Positions 34,062 through 43,550 of a stretch of 64,000 bases of DNA are shown in pieces (the first letter of the stretch is position 1; the number at the start of each line of letters is the position of its first letter). Made by a program: the position numbers and the translations under genes. The notes beneath the pieces were generated by a model that worked only from the letters and a program-made list of their open reading frames with translations, ran no database searches and was not told the origin of the DNA. This DNA comes from Hyphodiscus hymeniophilus (Eukaryota > Ascomycota > Leotiomycetes > Helotiales > Hyphodiscaceae): NCBI GenBank assembly GCA_016508695.1, contig VNKQ01000002.1, positions 2,728,001 through 2,792,000 on the forward strand, in the 5' to 3' direction.

Positions 34062-35755
34062 CTATTGGTTCAGAGTAGCGACGATGTTGTCGAACTGGAA
34101 AACGGCCTGTGTTACTCCATTTTGGACGGCTTCGATAAGAGCTGTAGCAGTGCTAGTAGTCGCCGTCCAAGTCACTGATCCCGTATACCACGTGCCTGCG
34201 CTGGGGCAAGTAAGTGAACCTGTGTACTTCCCTCCAATAAATCCCTCTACAAAGGTGCCTGAGCTGGTTTGAGTGCACTGGTATTGAAAAGTCAAGGTAT
34301 ACGTTTCTCCGACGCATGTATTAAAGATCTGCTGGACATAACCCAAAAATCCTCCATACTTAGACGTGTTCGGGTTGAGCAGCGAAACCTGGGCGACATA
34401 TGCACCGCGTGTGGAGTCCTGGCCTGCTATCAAAGACCACGACCCACCGGCACCGCCCAAGGGGTTATAATAAGTCCAGGGATTAAAGCTGCCTGACTCA
34501 AAGCCGCTGTTCGTAATTGGGTACTTTGCACATGACACTGTCATCGTGCTCGTAGCTTGAACAGTCTGTGTAGCCAACTGGACGATTGTCTGCGTTGTTG
34601 ATGTTGTGACGGTGCTGGAGATGGCCGAGGGGCTGGGCGAAGTGACTGCAAGATTGCAGCCAGAAGTAACGTAGTCGGCAGGGTAGGTTGCAAGAAGTGC
34701 AGGAGTTGAGTCGGTTATTACTTGGCGTTTCGCCGCCGGAGCTTGAATACTCGTGACGGTGACGGTTGTGAATGCGGTTAGTGATATAGTTTGGCTCGCC
34801 GTTGTCGATGCGGCGGCTGTAGCTGTCTGATAGACTGTAAACAAGGGTGTTGTATAATCGAGAATAGCAGAGCAAAAGGACTGGTAGCTGTCTTCGTTGA
34901 TAATTGCCACAATAGACTGAAGCACATTTGTCAATATCGAATAGCGGTACTGATGTAGAGAAGGACCTACTGTGAGGACATCGCTTTTGAGAATCACCGA
35001 TGTGCTAGTTGCGGTCTCAGTGGTAGTGGTCGATGTATAAGCTACTGGACTATATGTAGTAGTAGCGGCAAACGTCTAGTATTTATGGGTCAGAACTGAA
35101 TCTTAGTAGCTCATTAGCCAGACATACCGAAGTAGTTGAAGTGAGCAAGACAGTGCTAGTAACTGTCTGGGTTTTCGTGGTTGACGGTGTTGGTATTGAG
35201 AGGCAAGAGCATGCTGAAGATAATACTGGAGCAGGGAAAATCGCAAGTTCAATGGGTAGGGGACTCGGTTTGGAAATACCACGCTTGGCTGCAGTTGGCG
35301 CGGTATCATCAGATGTAGTTAATACGACGGCAGTTGTGGTTATGCTCCTGTTATCCAGAGTCAGCTGAATCGTCCTCTTATTGAGCTCTTGTACGCACGA
35401 GATCACAATCGAGGTCGAGGTCGGCGCAGTGATAATTTCTGTTCCGGTTGAAATGGTTTCTCCTGTGCTACTGGAACTATTCAAGACTTAGTGTGAATAG
35501 TTTGGTTGCGGATATTGTGAACACCTACGTTGTAGCTGTGACAGTGGCTGAGAACGTTTTAGTGGAAATGGCGAGATATGAAGAGCAGAATGCAGTCGCC
35601 GATTTCTGAGCACCAAGAGCATCTATGATGAGATTATCGATGCTGCACAGTAACTTGGATGCATCTCGTGCAACCGGGCCGTCCTTGATTGGCGAGGTAT
35701 AGACAACAGATGAAATTGAGGACAAGACGAGCAAGATATTGCGCAAAGTAGACAT
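34062..35755 (-). CDS. secreted Ser/Thr-rich protein with C-terminal CBM-like domain
   Basis: Exons on the minus strand: 35529-35755, 35128-35476 and 34062-35075, with introns of 52 and 52 nt. A further possible intron, 34917-34970, is 54 nt long and in phase, so the protein has 529 residues with it retained or 511 with it removed. The chosen ATG (35753-35755) starts a signal peptide, MSTLRNILLVLSSISSVVYT. The middle consists of Thr/Ser-rich linkers typical of O-mannosylated wall proteins, with dibasic KR sites at 109-110 and 140-141 and another in PAAKRQ. The last ~150 residues (ITNSGFESGSFNPW ... FQFDNIVATLNQ) look like a jelly-roll carbohydrate-binding module of the CBM4/9 style. No catalytic domain is seen. 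It is probably a cell-wall or extracellular binding protein. Confidence 0.75.
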
Positions 35756-37391
35756 GATGGGCAACAACTAGAGATAGACTGTCTGCATATGAAGAGTCAA
35801 GATTGACAAAGCGCAACACAGACTAGTTATAGGGAATTTATACTCAGTTCCTGGTAAGTAAGCCTCGGTCAAGAATCGACACCCACAAATCAACGACATA
35901 GCATGCCTGGAGGCCAATATGCGAATCGATCTGGACCATGGTGAGGTTATCCTAGGGTCTTCCTGTCTCATACTGTCGAGCCAGGGACTTTCAGCTTGAC
36001 GCTAATGTATTGGGTAGACCATATGATCCATATTGGGATGAGGTGTTTGTTCTGGACCATGATATGGGGTATCCAACACTTTCCCAACCTATTTTGTCCG
36101 GGGTTAGCGACTTCAGCTTGCCTCTGAACGAGGGAAAAATTGGCTACCACTTTAGCCATCCATACAACATGGCCGGGCCCGTCCCGATCCATTACCTAAC
36201 AAGCGTAGTGCGGGATACGCAGCTCAGCCTCTTGATCAGCACAGACCGAAGTCTCTGTCAAAGCGAGCCAAAGAAGCTGCGATGATTAATTTAGGTAGAG
36301 TGAGAAAAGCGGTCAAGGTCGACTACCATATGACATTCGCGGCTTGCTGTAAGCTTGTGTAGAAGATTGGGACAGCAGGATGGGATGCACGAGATACAGT
36401 ACTCGAGTACCACTTTCTCGCTTAAAATCCGTCCCCGGCATTTTCCACTCCACAGAAAAGTTCATGACAGGAAAAGACAAACGTAAAATCTAGGCTGGAA
36501 ATAGAGAGTACGAGTCAGGTGTAATGGATTTGAGTATGATAGGCGATATCTAAGATCCTTAGGAATAATGAAGAGGGAAGATGGGAAGGAAGCAAATACC
36601 ATCAGTGTACGTAATACATTCCTGTTGATGCTGCTGAAGCTGGTGAAGTTGGGAGTCTCAATTTCACAGAGAACAAATTTGTTTTAGCAATATATTCGTC
36701 TTCAAAAGTAGGGGTATGTTTACCCAGAGGCGGACATTATTCGGTCCGTAAGCACTTGTATTTAACAAGACTTCAACAGAGCAAGATTTGTTGACAAGGC
36801 TTCATCTATAGACTATGGGGACGACAATGGCTGGTAAGGTTTTCATTTGGAACATCTAACGATCTTTATTTTCCTACCTATCATACAGGGCTAAGAAGTC
36901 TTGCTCGTATTATTATGTCCAATTGGACTCCCAGTCATCGTCAGTGCCGGTTCTTGGAATCAAATAAAATTGAAATCGAAGTCGACATTATTTGTACTCA
37001 GCAACGGCTCTTAACCTGTCACATATGCCATCCCCAGATTTCACTTAGTTTTTCAACCACAAACACTCAAGGTTGTTGGCCTGTCAGACCCTTGATAGTG
37101 ACAAGCTCTTGGGACGATGTATTTAGTACCTGCTGCTAGCGGGACTCGTTCAGAATGAAGAACTACCGCCGTTGTGCGATGTGAGCACAGAAGTCACGAT
37201 AGTATTGTCTGTTCCACAAGAACGTCATTGCCGGCAGTGGGGCAAATACAAAGGAAGTCGATTCTCTGATTTTCATTTGAATCCTTTCTTGAACCACAAC
37301 CCGGCTTCCTTTCTTCGAAAAACTTAACCGCCATCTCGAGGGGTGACAAGCTGTAACTCGACACATCTTTCACACCGAAGCCCAGACCAAG
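35756..37391. other. 1.6-kb region without recognised gene
   Basis: Promoters of the two flanking secreted-protein genes probably lie here (minus strand at left, plus strand at right). A plus-strand frame at 36010-36285 resembles no family. AT-rich patches occur at about 36480-36800. No repeat recognised. Confidence 0.55.
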
Positions 37392-37844
37392 ATGTCTATC
37401 CATAGATCTACCCTAGCTGCCTCGGCTCTCCTTGCAACGTCACAAGCTTTCAATCTCTCGTTCTACCTTGGAACTGACTGCAATGGTGAAGATACAGACT
37501 TCGTCGCCAATTTCACCACAACTGAAGGTTGCTCGGTAAACTCTCCTCCACCTCATTTCGAGACAGCGGGCTCATAGTTTCTGTCAGAGCACAGGGCTTA
37601 ATTTCGGAAATGCTCAGTCCTTAATCGTCCAAGTTGAAGAGAGTGACTTAGCTGAAGCTAGTGGGTCTCAATCCATAATTTTGCCATAAAAGGTAGAGCG
37701 TGTTGACTGACACTTCACTTAGAGGTAGAGTTTTACTCCAGTCGGAACTGCACTGGTGTGGCGTTGCAATGTGTCGATACCGGATGTGTCAACTTTGAAA
37801 GCGCTAATGGTAATATCGGATCATATAAAGTTACTACTCTGTAG
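37392..37844 (+). CDS. small secreted cysteine-containing protein (112 aa)
   Basis: Three exons: 37392-37535, 37588-37660 and 37723-37844, with introns of 52 nt (GTAAAC...GTCAG) and 62 nt (GTGGGT...CTTAG). The product is about 112 residues with a clear signal peptide (MSIHRSTLAASALLATSQA) and five cysteines, in DCNG, EGCS, NCTG, LQCV and GCVN. No domain is recognised. Size, secretion signal and cysteines fit the loose class of fungal small secreted proteins, which includes wall proteins and effectors, but nothing shows a role. The second donor could also be GTCTCA three bases downstream, changing one or two residues. The odd cysteine number may mean one is free or a border is slightly off. 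It sits next to the secreted Ser/Thr-rich gene. Confidence 0.65.
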
Positions 37845-38290
37845 TCTGTTGTGCGCCTGGTTGATAGAAAATCAAACCTGTTGCCTATGCCTGACATTAC
37901 ACAGTGATTCGGTTTTATCCTCAAGACTATTCGCTATTGCGACAGCAATTGCCGATCCCCCATTTCCATCACCGATTGTCAAAGTCAAGTAAAGCAAAGC
38001 AAGAACTCTATTTGTAGTAATTTGAACTAGGAATTGTGCACGACTATGTGCTTACGCAGCATCGTATACTCAAAATGGTACGATCTTGCCTGCATCGACG
38101 TAGGCATGCATCCGCCTGATGCAGAAGCCCGTGTTCATCAGGAACGGAACGACTTTCTTGACGCATCGTGAAATATTGAGGGAATCCTCGAATGTGTTGT
38201 AGAATCAGCAAATCAGCTTTTCGGGTTTCAAATCTACTACTCACATCATGGCCGCCATACTTTTCAGCCATTTGACCACTTGATTCCCTC
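37845..38290. other. intergenic, nothing recognised
   Basis: 0.45 kb between convergent 3' ends of the small secreted gene and the G-patch gene. Confidence 0.6.
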
Positions 38291-41101
38291 TTATTTTACA
38301 TTGTGCCATGCCATCTCCAGCAATGCATCTCTCGCATCCGCATTCTCCCAGTTAATCTTGATATCGACCTGCTCCGAGCCTTTCTTCTGTACAGCCGTCA
38401 AACTGTCTCCTTTGAAGTAAACAAGTGTGCCATTCTTGCCATTGCCAGCAGCAGTGATCCTATATAGCGGCCCCGCAGAATGAAGGATTTTCTTCTCAGC
38501 CAAGAACTGCAAGTCATTCTCAAGACACCAGTTTTCAACGATGTGACGAAATGTGGTTTCTTCAACCACAGGCAGTGGCTTGGCGGGAGTAACGGGGGCA
38601 GGAGATGGAGATTTGATATTCTCGATATGGTGAGGGGCAGGAAGCTGTGTAGCGGCATTAGGGCCGAGATCAAGGGCTTTATTGATCATGACATGCCCTT
38701 TCTCGAATTCCTCTTGGATCGATTTAAGACTTTGCAACTCTGGAGGGAAGACCTCGTCTCTCCACCATTCAAACCACTGCCCAATTTCCTCATTCGGACC
38801 GACGACAGTGAGCCATTGATGGAGAACACTATGCCACATTGGAAACACCGTCTCGATGATGACTTGGGCGACGATTCGGGGTTTGAGAATATCTTTCCAC
38901 GCAAAAATACCCTGTAGGGCCTTCATGTAGGGCTCTTGGTCGTTGGGAGAAACCATAAAATACTCGCTATTCCTCAAGAACCGGGCCATACTTGGTAGAA
39001 CATGGTTCATGATCAAAGGTTTCCAATGATCATTGCTGGGACTCGGACATAATACCTCGCGCCATTGTTGGAGGCCAGGTATAACGCCTTTGCGGAAATC
39101 CCATGAATCGACGAGGTGACGAAACTTGCGTTTAACATCACTGACGAGACCGGTGGAGCTTTTGGGATCAGCATGGTGAGCAGGAAGGTATTGTAGCCAG
39201 GGAAAGAGCCAGAGATGTGGCATTTCGTGATGGCGTCGTTTCCTCGGATTCCAGGACGAGACTGCGTCATTCAATTTTCCTACCACAGCCTGGTCGAGGA
39301 TCTGTGAGCGAACGAACTGAGGTAAAAGTTCATCCCAAGAATCCAATAGCGCCAGAAGCGGCGTCGGGTCATGCACATCCCAATTTTGATTGATAGCTGA
39401 AACAATCTTTGGAAATATGATTTTATATATCATACTCTCGTAGTGGGTGGTTGATTTGATGCGAAGATTATGCATGCCGTTCTCTAAATCTCGTGAGACG
39501 ACAGAATTCGCATTTGAAGAGGCGGCTCCTAGGATGTGACGAATTTTTCGAAGAGCAGATGCCATACCGGCAAGTTTGGGGTCTTCCAGTGGCTGCCAAC
39601 CTTCTGTTGACTGACGTAGAAATGGGTGGACTGCAGCCACGGCGATGCTTGATAATTCCTCGTTGCCATTGGAGACTTCAAGGCTATTCGCAGATATCAA
39701 TGCCTCAATTACTGGGTCCCATTGAGCATCCTTCACGATTTGCTCAATTCCAGAAACAGTTTGAGCGAACAACTTGACCTGTTCGTGATCTCGATCGAAA
39801 TCCTCATTCTCTTGCTTCTGCTCAAGGATTTGCATATCTACATACGCTTTTCGTTGTTGAAGGTTGGTCCATTCTTCAACAAAAGCCGAGAGATCGTTCT
39901 GCGCTCGCCTAGCCAATTTCTTGGCCTCTTGATCTATTTCTGTATGCGGTGTTGTGCTTGCTGGAGCACTCGGTGTGAGAAGACCTGAAGCAGTGGTCAA
40001 GAGCCTCTGTCCGGGTCCAGTCATATCCAATATGGGGGCAAAAGCCTCTGGAATCTGCAATCCCGGGGCTGCCTTCTCAATATCCGCGACCGTTTGATAT
40101 TTTGGTTTGACTCGTTTGGGTGTGCTCCTCCCACTATCCGTTCCACTGATATTAAGCTTCCGAGATTTTATCTTCTTCTCTTTCTTACGCTCTTCATCAG
40201 AATCCTCGTAGGCTTCTCCTTTGATCTTTGCCTGCCGCTTCTCTTCTTCTTTCTCCTGCTTCGACTTTTCCCTCACGGCACCTAAACCTACACCCTGTGG
40301 CCGCAGTTGTACCTCGATTACGCTTGATCTACCAGTACCCTCTTTCCCAAGTCCCTGGCCTTCCTTGTAACCCATCTTCGCCATCATCCTGGCGGCAAAT
40401 GATCCCGCGTTGACTTTGGGGGTTGCTGCACCCGCATTGTTTCCCTTGTGCGATCGTCCATTCGTAGTAGGTGTTGAGAACGCACTGGGTCGTGCAATTC
40501 TAGGGGTTTCGACCTCGTCAAAATCATCGCGCAATATAGGCATAGCGGCGGAAGATGGCACAAAACCTGTACCCAGAGGTGTTCCAAATTTTGGAGCGGG
40601 TTTCTTCGCAGGAGTCGACCTTTGGAATCCAAGCCCCTTAGAAGCAGTCGGACCAAATCCCAAACCTAACCCTCCACGCAAACCAGCAGTCTCTTCCACA
40701 TCCCCAGCGCCTTCCTCTCGATCTCCCATCTCCACATCCTCTTGCGGATCATCATCATCATCATCATCTTCTTCTTCATCATCATCGTCATCCTCATCCC
40801 CATCCCCATTCTCATCCTCGTCCTCATCAAGATTCTTCTGTCCTGTCGATACAAAAGCCATCCCCTTTCCTCGCAGACTTTTGCTTTTCCAGCGTTTCGC
40901 CGGGCCTTCATCTTCACTTTCTGACCCAAAGATTCCTAACGCTGCCGACTCTTTTGAGTCTCGACCTGTTCGTCGCCGTTTGCGAGGATTAAAATCCGCG
41001 AACTCTTCGGCATTGGGATCATTTGAAGGGAGCGCATAGCCCTCCTCGTCCTCCGAAGACTCAGAGGAAGAGCCGTGAGTGAAAGCGTGCATAGAGGCCA
41101 T
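38291..41101 (-). CDS. NTR1: G-patch protein, Ntr1/Spp382 - TFIP11 orthologue (spliceosome disassembly)
   Basis: Single long exon; 936 residues from the ATG at 41101. The order of domains fits TFIP11: an acidic N-terminal region (SSSESSEDEEGY, then an almost pure Asp/Glu run at about 86-122), a Gly-rich stretch, a G-patch at about 228-275 (ARMMAKMGYKEGQGLGKEGT), a basic linker (KKEKKIKSRKLNISG) and a long GCFC-type helical region to the C-terminus (TFIP11 signature LLDSWDELLPQFVRSQILDQ). The G-patch activates the DEAH helicase Prp43 to release the intron-lariat spliceosome in the nucleus. The frame stays open 34 codons upstream to 41203 with two more ATGs; I chose 41101 because orthologues begin close to the acidic region and the extra segment is hydrophobic and atypical. 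A short 5' intron there is possible. Confidence 0.9.
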   Translation of the reverse strand: MASMHAFTHGSSSESSEDEEGYALPSNDPNAEEFADFNPRKRRRTGRDSKESAALGIFGSESEDEGPAKRWKSKSLRGKGMAFVSTGQKNLDEDEDENGDGDEDDDDDEEEDDDDDDDPQEDVEMGDREEGAGDVEETAGLRGGLGLGFGPTASKGLGFQRSTPAKKPAPKFGTPLGTGFVPSSAAMPILRDDFDEVETPRIARPSAFSTPTTNGRSHKGNNAGAATPKVNAGSFAARMMAKMGYKEGQGLGKEGTGRSSVIEVQLRPQGVGLGAVREKSKQEKEEEKRQAKIKGEAYEDSDEERKKEKKIKSRKLNISGTDSGRSTPKRVKPKYQTVADIEKAAPGLQIPEAFAPILDMTGPGQRLLTTASGLLTPSAPASTTPHTEIDQEAKKLARRAQNDLSAFVEEWTNLQQRKAYVDMQILEQKQENEDFDRDHEQVKLFAQTVSGIEQIVKDAQWDPVIEALISANSLEVSNGNEELSSIAVAAVHPFLRQSTEGWQPLEDPKLAGMASALRKIRHILGAASSNANSVVSRDLENGMHNLRIKSTTHYESMIYKIIFPKIVSAINQNWDVHDPTPLLALLDSWDELLPQFVRSQILDQAVVGKLNDAVSSWNPRKRRHHEMPHLWLFPWLQYLPAHHADPKSSTGLVSDVKRKFRHLVDSWDFRKGVIPGLQQWREVLCPSPSNDHWKPLIMNHVLPSMARFLRNSEYFMVSPNDQEPYMKALQGIFAWKDILKPRIVAQVIIETVFPMWHSVLHQWLTVVGPNEEIGQWFEWWRDEVFPPELQSLKSIQEEFEKGHVMINKALDLGPNAATQLPAPHHIENIKSPSPAPVTPAKPLPVVEETTFRHIVENWCLENDLQFLAEKKILHSAGPLYRITAAGNGKNGTLVYFKGDSLTAVQKKGSEQVDIKINWENADARDALLEMAWHNVK

Positions 41102-41595
41102 TTTGGTGTGGTTGTGAGGGGGCGCTTGCATTGACGTTGACAAGATTGATATGAATATTCGCCTAGTCAAATTCAGAACAAGCTTCATGCCTGAATGAGA
41201 CATGTGGAAAGAAGCCTACCTAGATATATGCGACCATATAAAGTCACACTTCTAGCACTAGCTTGTGGTATTCCGTCACACAACATTGCTGAAGGATATC
41301 AGAATTGCAGAATATCTAGATGACCTCGTAGCCCAGCTATTTTCTGACCCAGCACAATCGAAGATGATAATCCTTAGCAAGTTCGCTAGGATCAAAGGCT
41401 TGGGAACGCCTTGTTCACTGCATATAATTCAATAGGATCCGGCAGAGCATTCAATATGGTTCGTTTTCAAAAAAATATGATGGAATTGCAATTCTAATAG
41501 CTCTTCCTGTCAGCTTAATCTTCGTGATATCCTTTGTCAAACCCATGGCAATCCGAAAGCTAACACCTCAACGCCATACGTATCTCATCCTATCA
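41102..41595. other. intergenic, promoter side of the G-patch gene
   Basis: 0.5 kb between the start of the G-patch gene and the 3' end of PAC1, both on the minus strand. The segment 41102-41203 could be a leader or extended N-terminus of the G-patch gene. Confidence 0.55.
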
Positions 41596-43067
41596 TCACG
41601 AGGCAAAGACCCTCACATTCAGGTCAACACTCCCGGTGGCTAGAACTAGCCTGATTTTGGTTTCGTCCTTTTTAACCCCATTCAACGAAGCTCCACTCTC
41701 CCCATTAGTCGTCGCTGCATCCTTGACTACGCTTGGAGCCCAGCGAACACAACTAACGAAGTGGTCATGTGCATCATCCAACGTCTTCACCAATTTTCCC
41801 TCCTGCGAAAGATCCCAACATCGCAAGGTCTTGTCGTCTGAAACACTTATTAAGTATTTACCGCCAGGATGGAAAACAAGTCCTCTGATCCAGTTATCGT
41901 GACCGATGAGCGACTTGATCAAAGTCCCACGAGAATCCCATATCTTTATGCTCTTGTCTCTAGACCCCGTAGCAATGTATTCGGCCGAGCTACTGGCGGC
42001 AGGGGGTTTCTTGAGCCCTGCCATTGTCGACAGGTATCCATAACTGGCCGGCGGTGCAAACACGCAACATTCGATCGTGTGTTCGTGTCCTAGGAAAGTT
42101 GTCTTGTGCTCGCCTGAGGAGGCATCCCATAATCTTGCCGTCTGATCCTTTCCAGCTGATAGAAGCCATCGTCCATCGAAAGATGGCGAAACGTCTCGAA
42201 CCCAATCTGCGTGACCTCGAATCGTCTTCACACAGTATCCCGTAGAAACATCCCAAACCCTTAGTGACTTGTCTCTACTTGCTGAGACAAGTAGGTTCCC
42301 AGAAGATGGAGCTCCAGCTGCTCCACTAGGCACAAACCGTACTGCAGAAACCGAGTGATCGTGTCCTGGCAGAGTCCGAATATTTTTGTACTCATCGTTA
42401 GGGTCCCACAACTTTATAGTAAGGTCGCTCGAACATGACGCGAGTAGTGTTCCCCCTCTAGGGCCTCCATAATCCACATCCAAGACCGCCTTCGTGTGCC
42501 CTTTCACAGTTCTTTCAAGCTCTCCCAGTTCCCAGTCCCAAATCTTGATTGTGTAGTCCTCCGAGCCGGACGCAAGTGATGAGAAAATGGGATGAAACGC
42601 AACGCAAGTGATCGGTTCTCTATGCGACTGTAATTTATGTCTCGCCGGCGATCGAGGAAGCCAGGCTGTGGGATCCTGATTTCGTTTTGAGAGAGAGGTT
42701 GGAGTGGCAGAGTCAAGCTCGCTTTGTAGACTGGTATTGCGGGCTTCAAGCTCCATCACCTCAATGTTCAGTTAGTGTTGACCTTTCGTGAGAGGAAAGA
42801 CGCCCACCTTCTTCTGCAATCGCACTACGCTGGTCCATTTCTTCTCCAGCAGCGTCTCATACTTCTTACATGTGGCAGCATCGAAGCTGTCGCCAATGTC
42901 CAATTCCTCTCGCAACGCCGCAGCAGTATTTGGTAGATTGGCCGCGGAGAGGTATGCTATGATAGATTTATGGCTGCGACCCCGTTAGCCACGTCGTGGT
43001 TGCAAGTACTGTTGAAAGGAACGACTTACAGCTCCTCGGCCTGCCGCGACGTCAGGATCTGGCTCAT
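41596..43067 (-). CDS. PAC1: nuclear distribution protein PAC1 / NudF (LIS1)
   Basis: Three exons on the minus strand: 43030-43067, 42808-42973 and 41596-42759, with introns of 56 and 48 nt; 455 residues, the usual length. The LisH dimerisation motif occupies about residues 9-40 (QAEELHKSIIAYLSAANLPN), followed by a coiled coil at about 57-84 and seven WD40 repeats to the C-terminus. Each repeat is visible by its GH...WD spacing, for example SGSEDYTIKIWDWE, SCSSDLTIKLWDP, SASRDKSLRVWDV, SAGKDQTARLWDA, TGSRDKSIKIWDS, SVSDDKTLRCWDL and the final TGSVDLNVRVFAS. LIS1 binds the dynein motor and regulates minus-end transport and nuclear migration along microtubules. It is divergently arranged with a TOG-domain microtubule polymerase gene 483 bp away. 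Confidence 0.95.
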
Positions 43068-43550
43068 GGTGATCGTGGTAAATACATTTGTTTGCAGTCT
43101 TGCGCGGTGAACTTTGACCGTAAATAATTACCAGAACTGTACTGCCTTTGTTGAGGTTTCAGAGCGTGACTTGAACCAAGCTTGAGGAAGCTTATGCTGT
43201 TCCGGAATAACTGTTTACGAAAGAGTTGTAGATTGAGTTGTCGATCTCGAGAAAGGGGTCGACGATAATTTTGTGGATGGAGGGGTTCGGTTCAAGCCAC
43301 ATCAAGCGTTGGTTGCCCTGTCGCCGTGGTTGCCAGGACCAAAACACGCATGATAATGACACCCGACAGCATTTCACGACCAAAGAACGGCGCAATTTGA
43401 AAGCTACATACAATAGAGGCTCAAAGTCAGTTTACACGTGAATCTAAGTCGATATAGCACCCGCGACGCGAAGTGCGCATCCGAAGCACGAACTACCCTT
43501 CACACGCGTATCACACCCTTGGTCGACGATATCAGCACCCATACCCCATT
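43068..43550. promoter_or_regulatory. bidirectional promoter of PAC1 and the TOG-protein gene
   Basis: 483 bp between the two ATG codons. An MCB-like ACGCGT lies at 43504-43509 and a related ACGCGA at 43466-43471, both close to the TOG-gene start, so they may be promoter or leader. The region has no open frame of interest. Confidence 0.6.

Noticed and set aside
40410..41039. 209-codon plus-strand Ser-rich frame
   Set aside because: Antisense shadow of the acidic Asp/Glu-rich N-terminal region of the Ntr1-like gene.
41102..41203. N-terminal extension of the G-patch protein to 41203
   Set aside because: Adds 34 partly hydrophobic residues not expected in a nuclear acidic N-terminus; probably leader or intron sequence.
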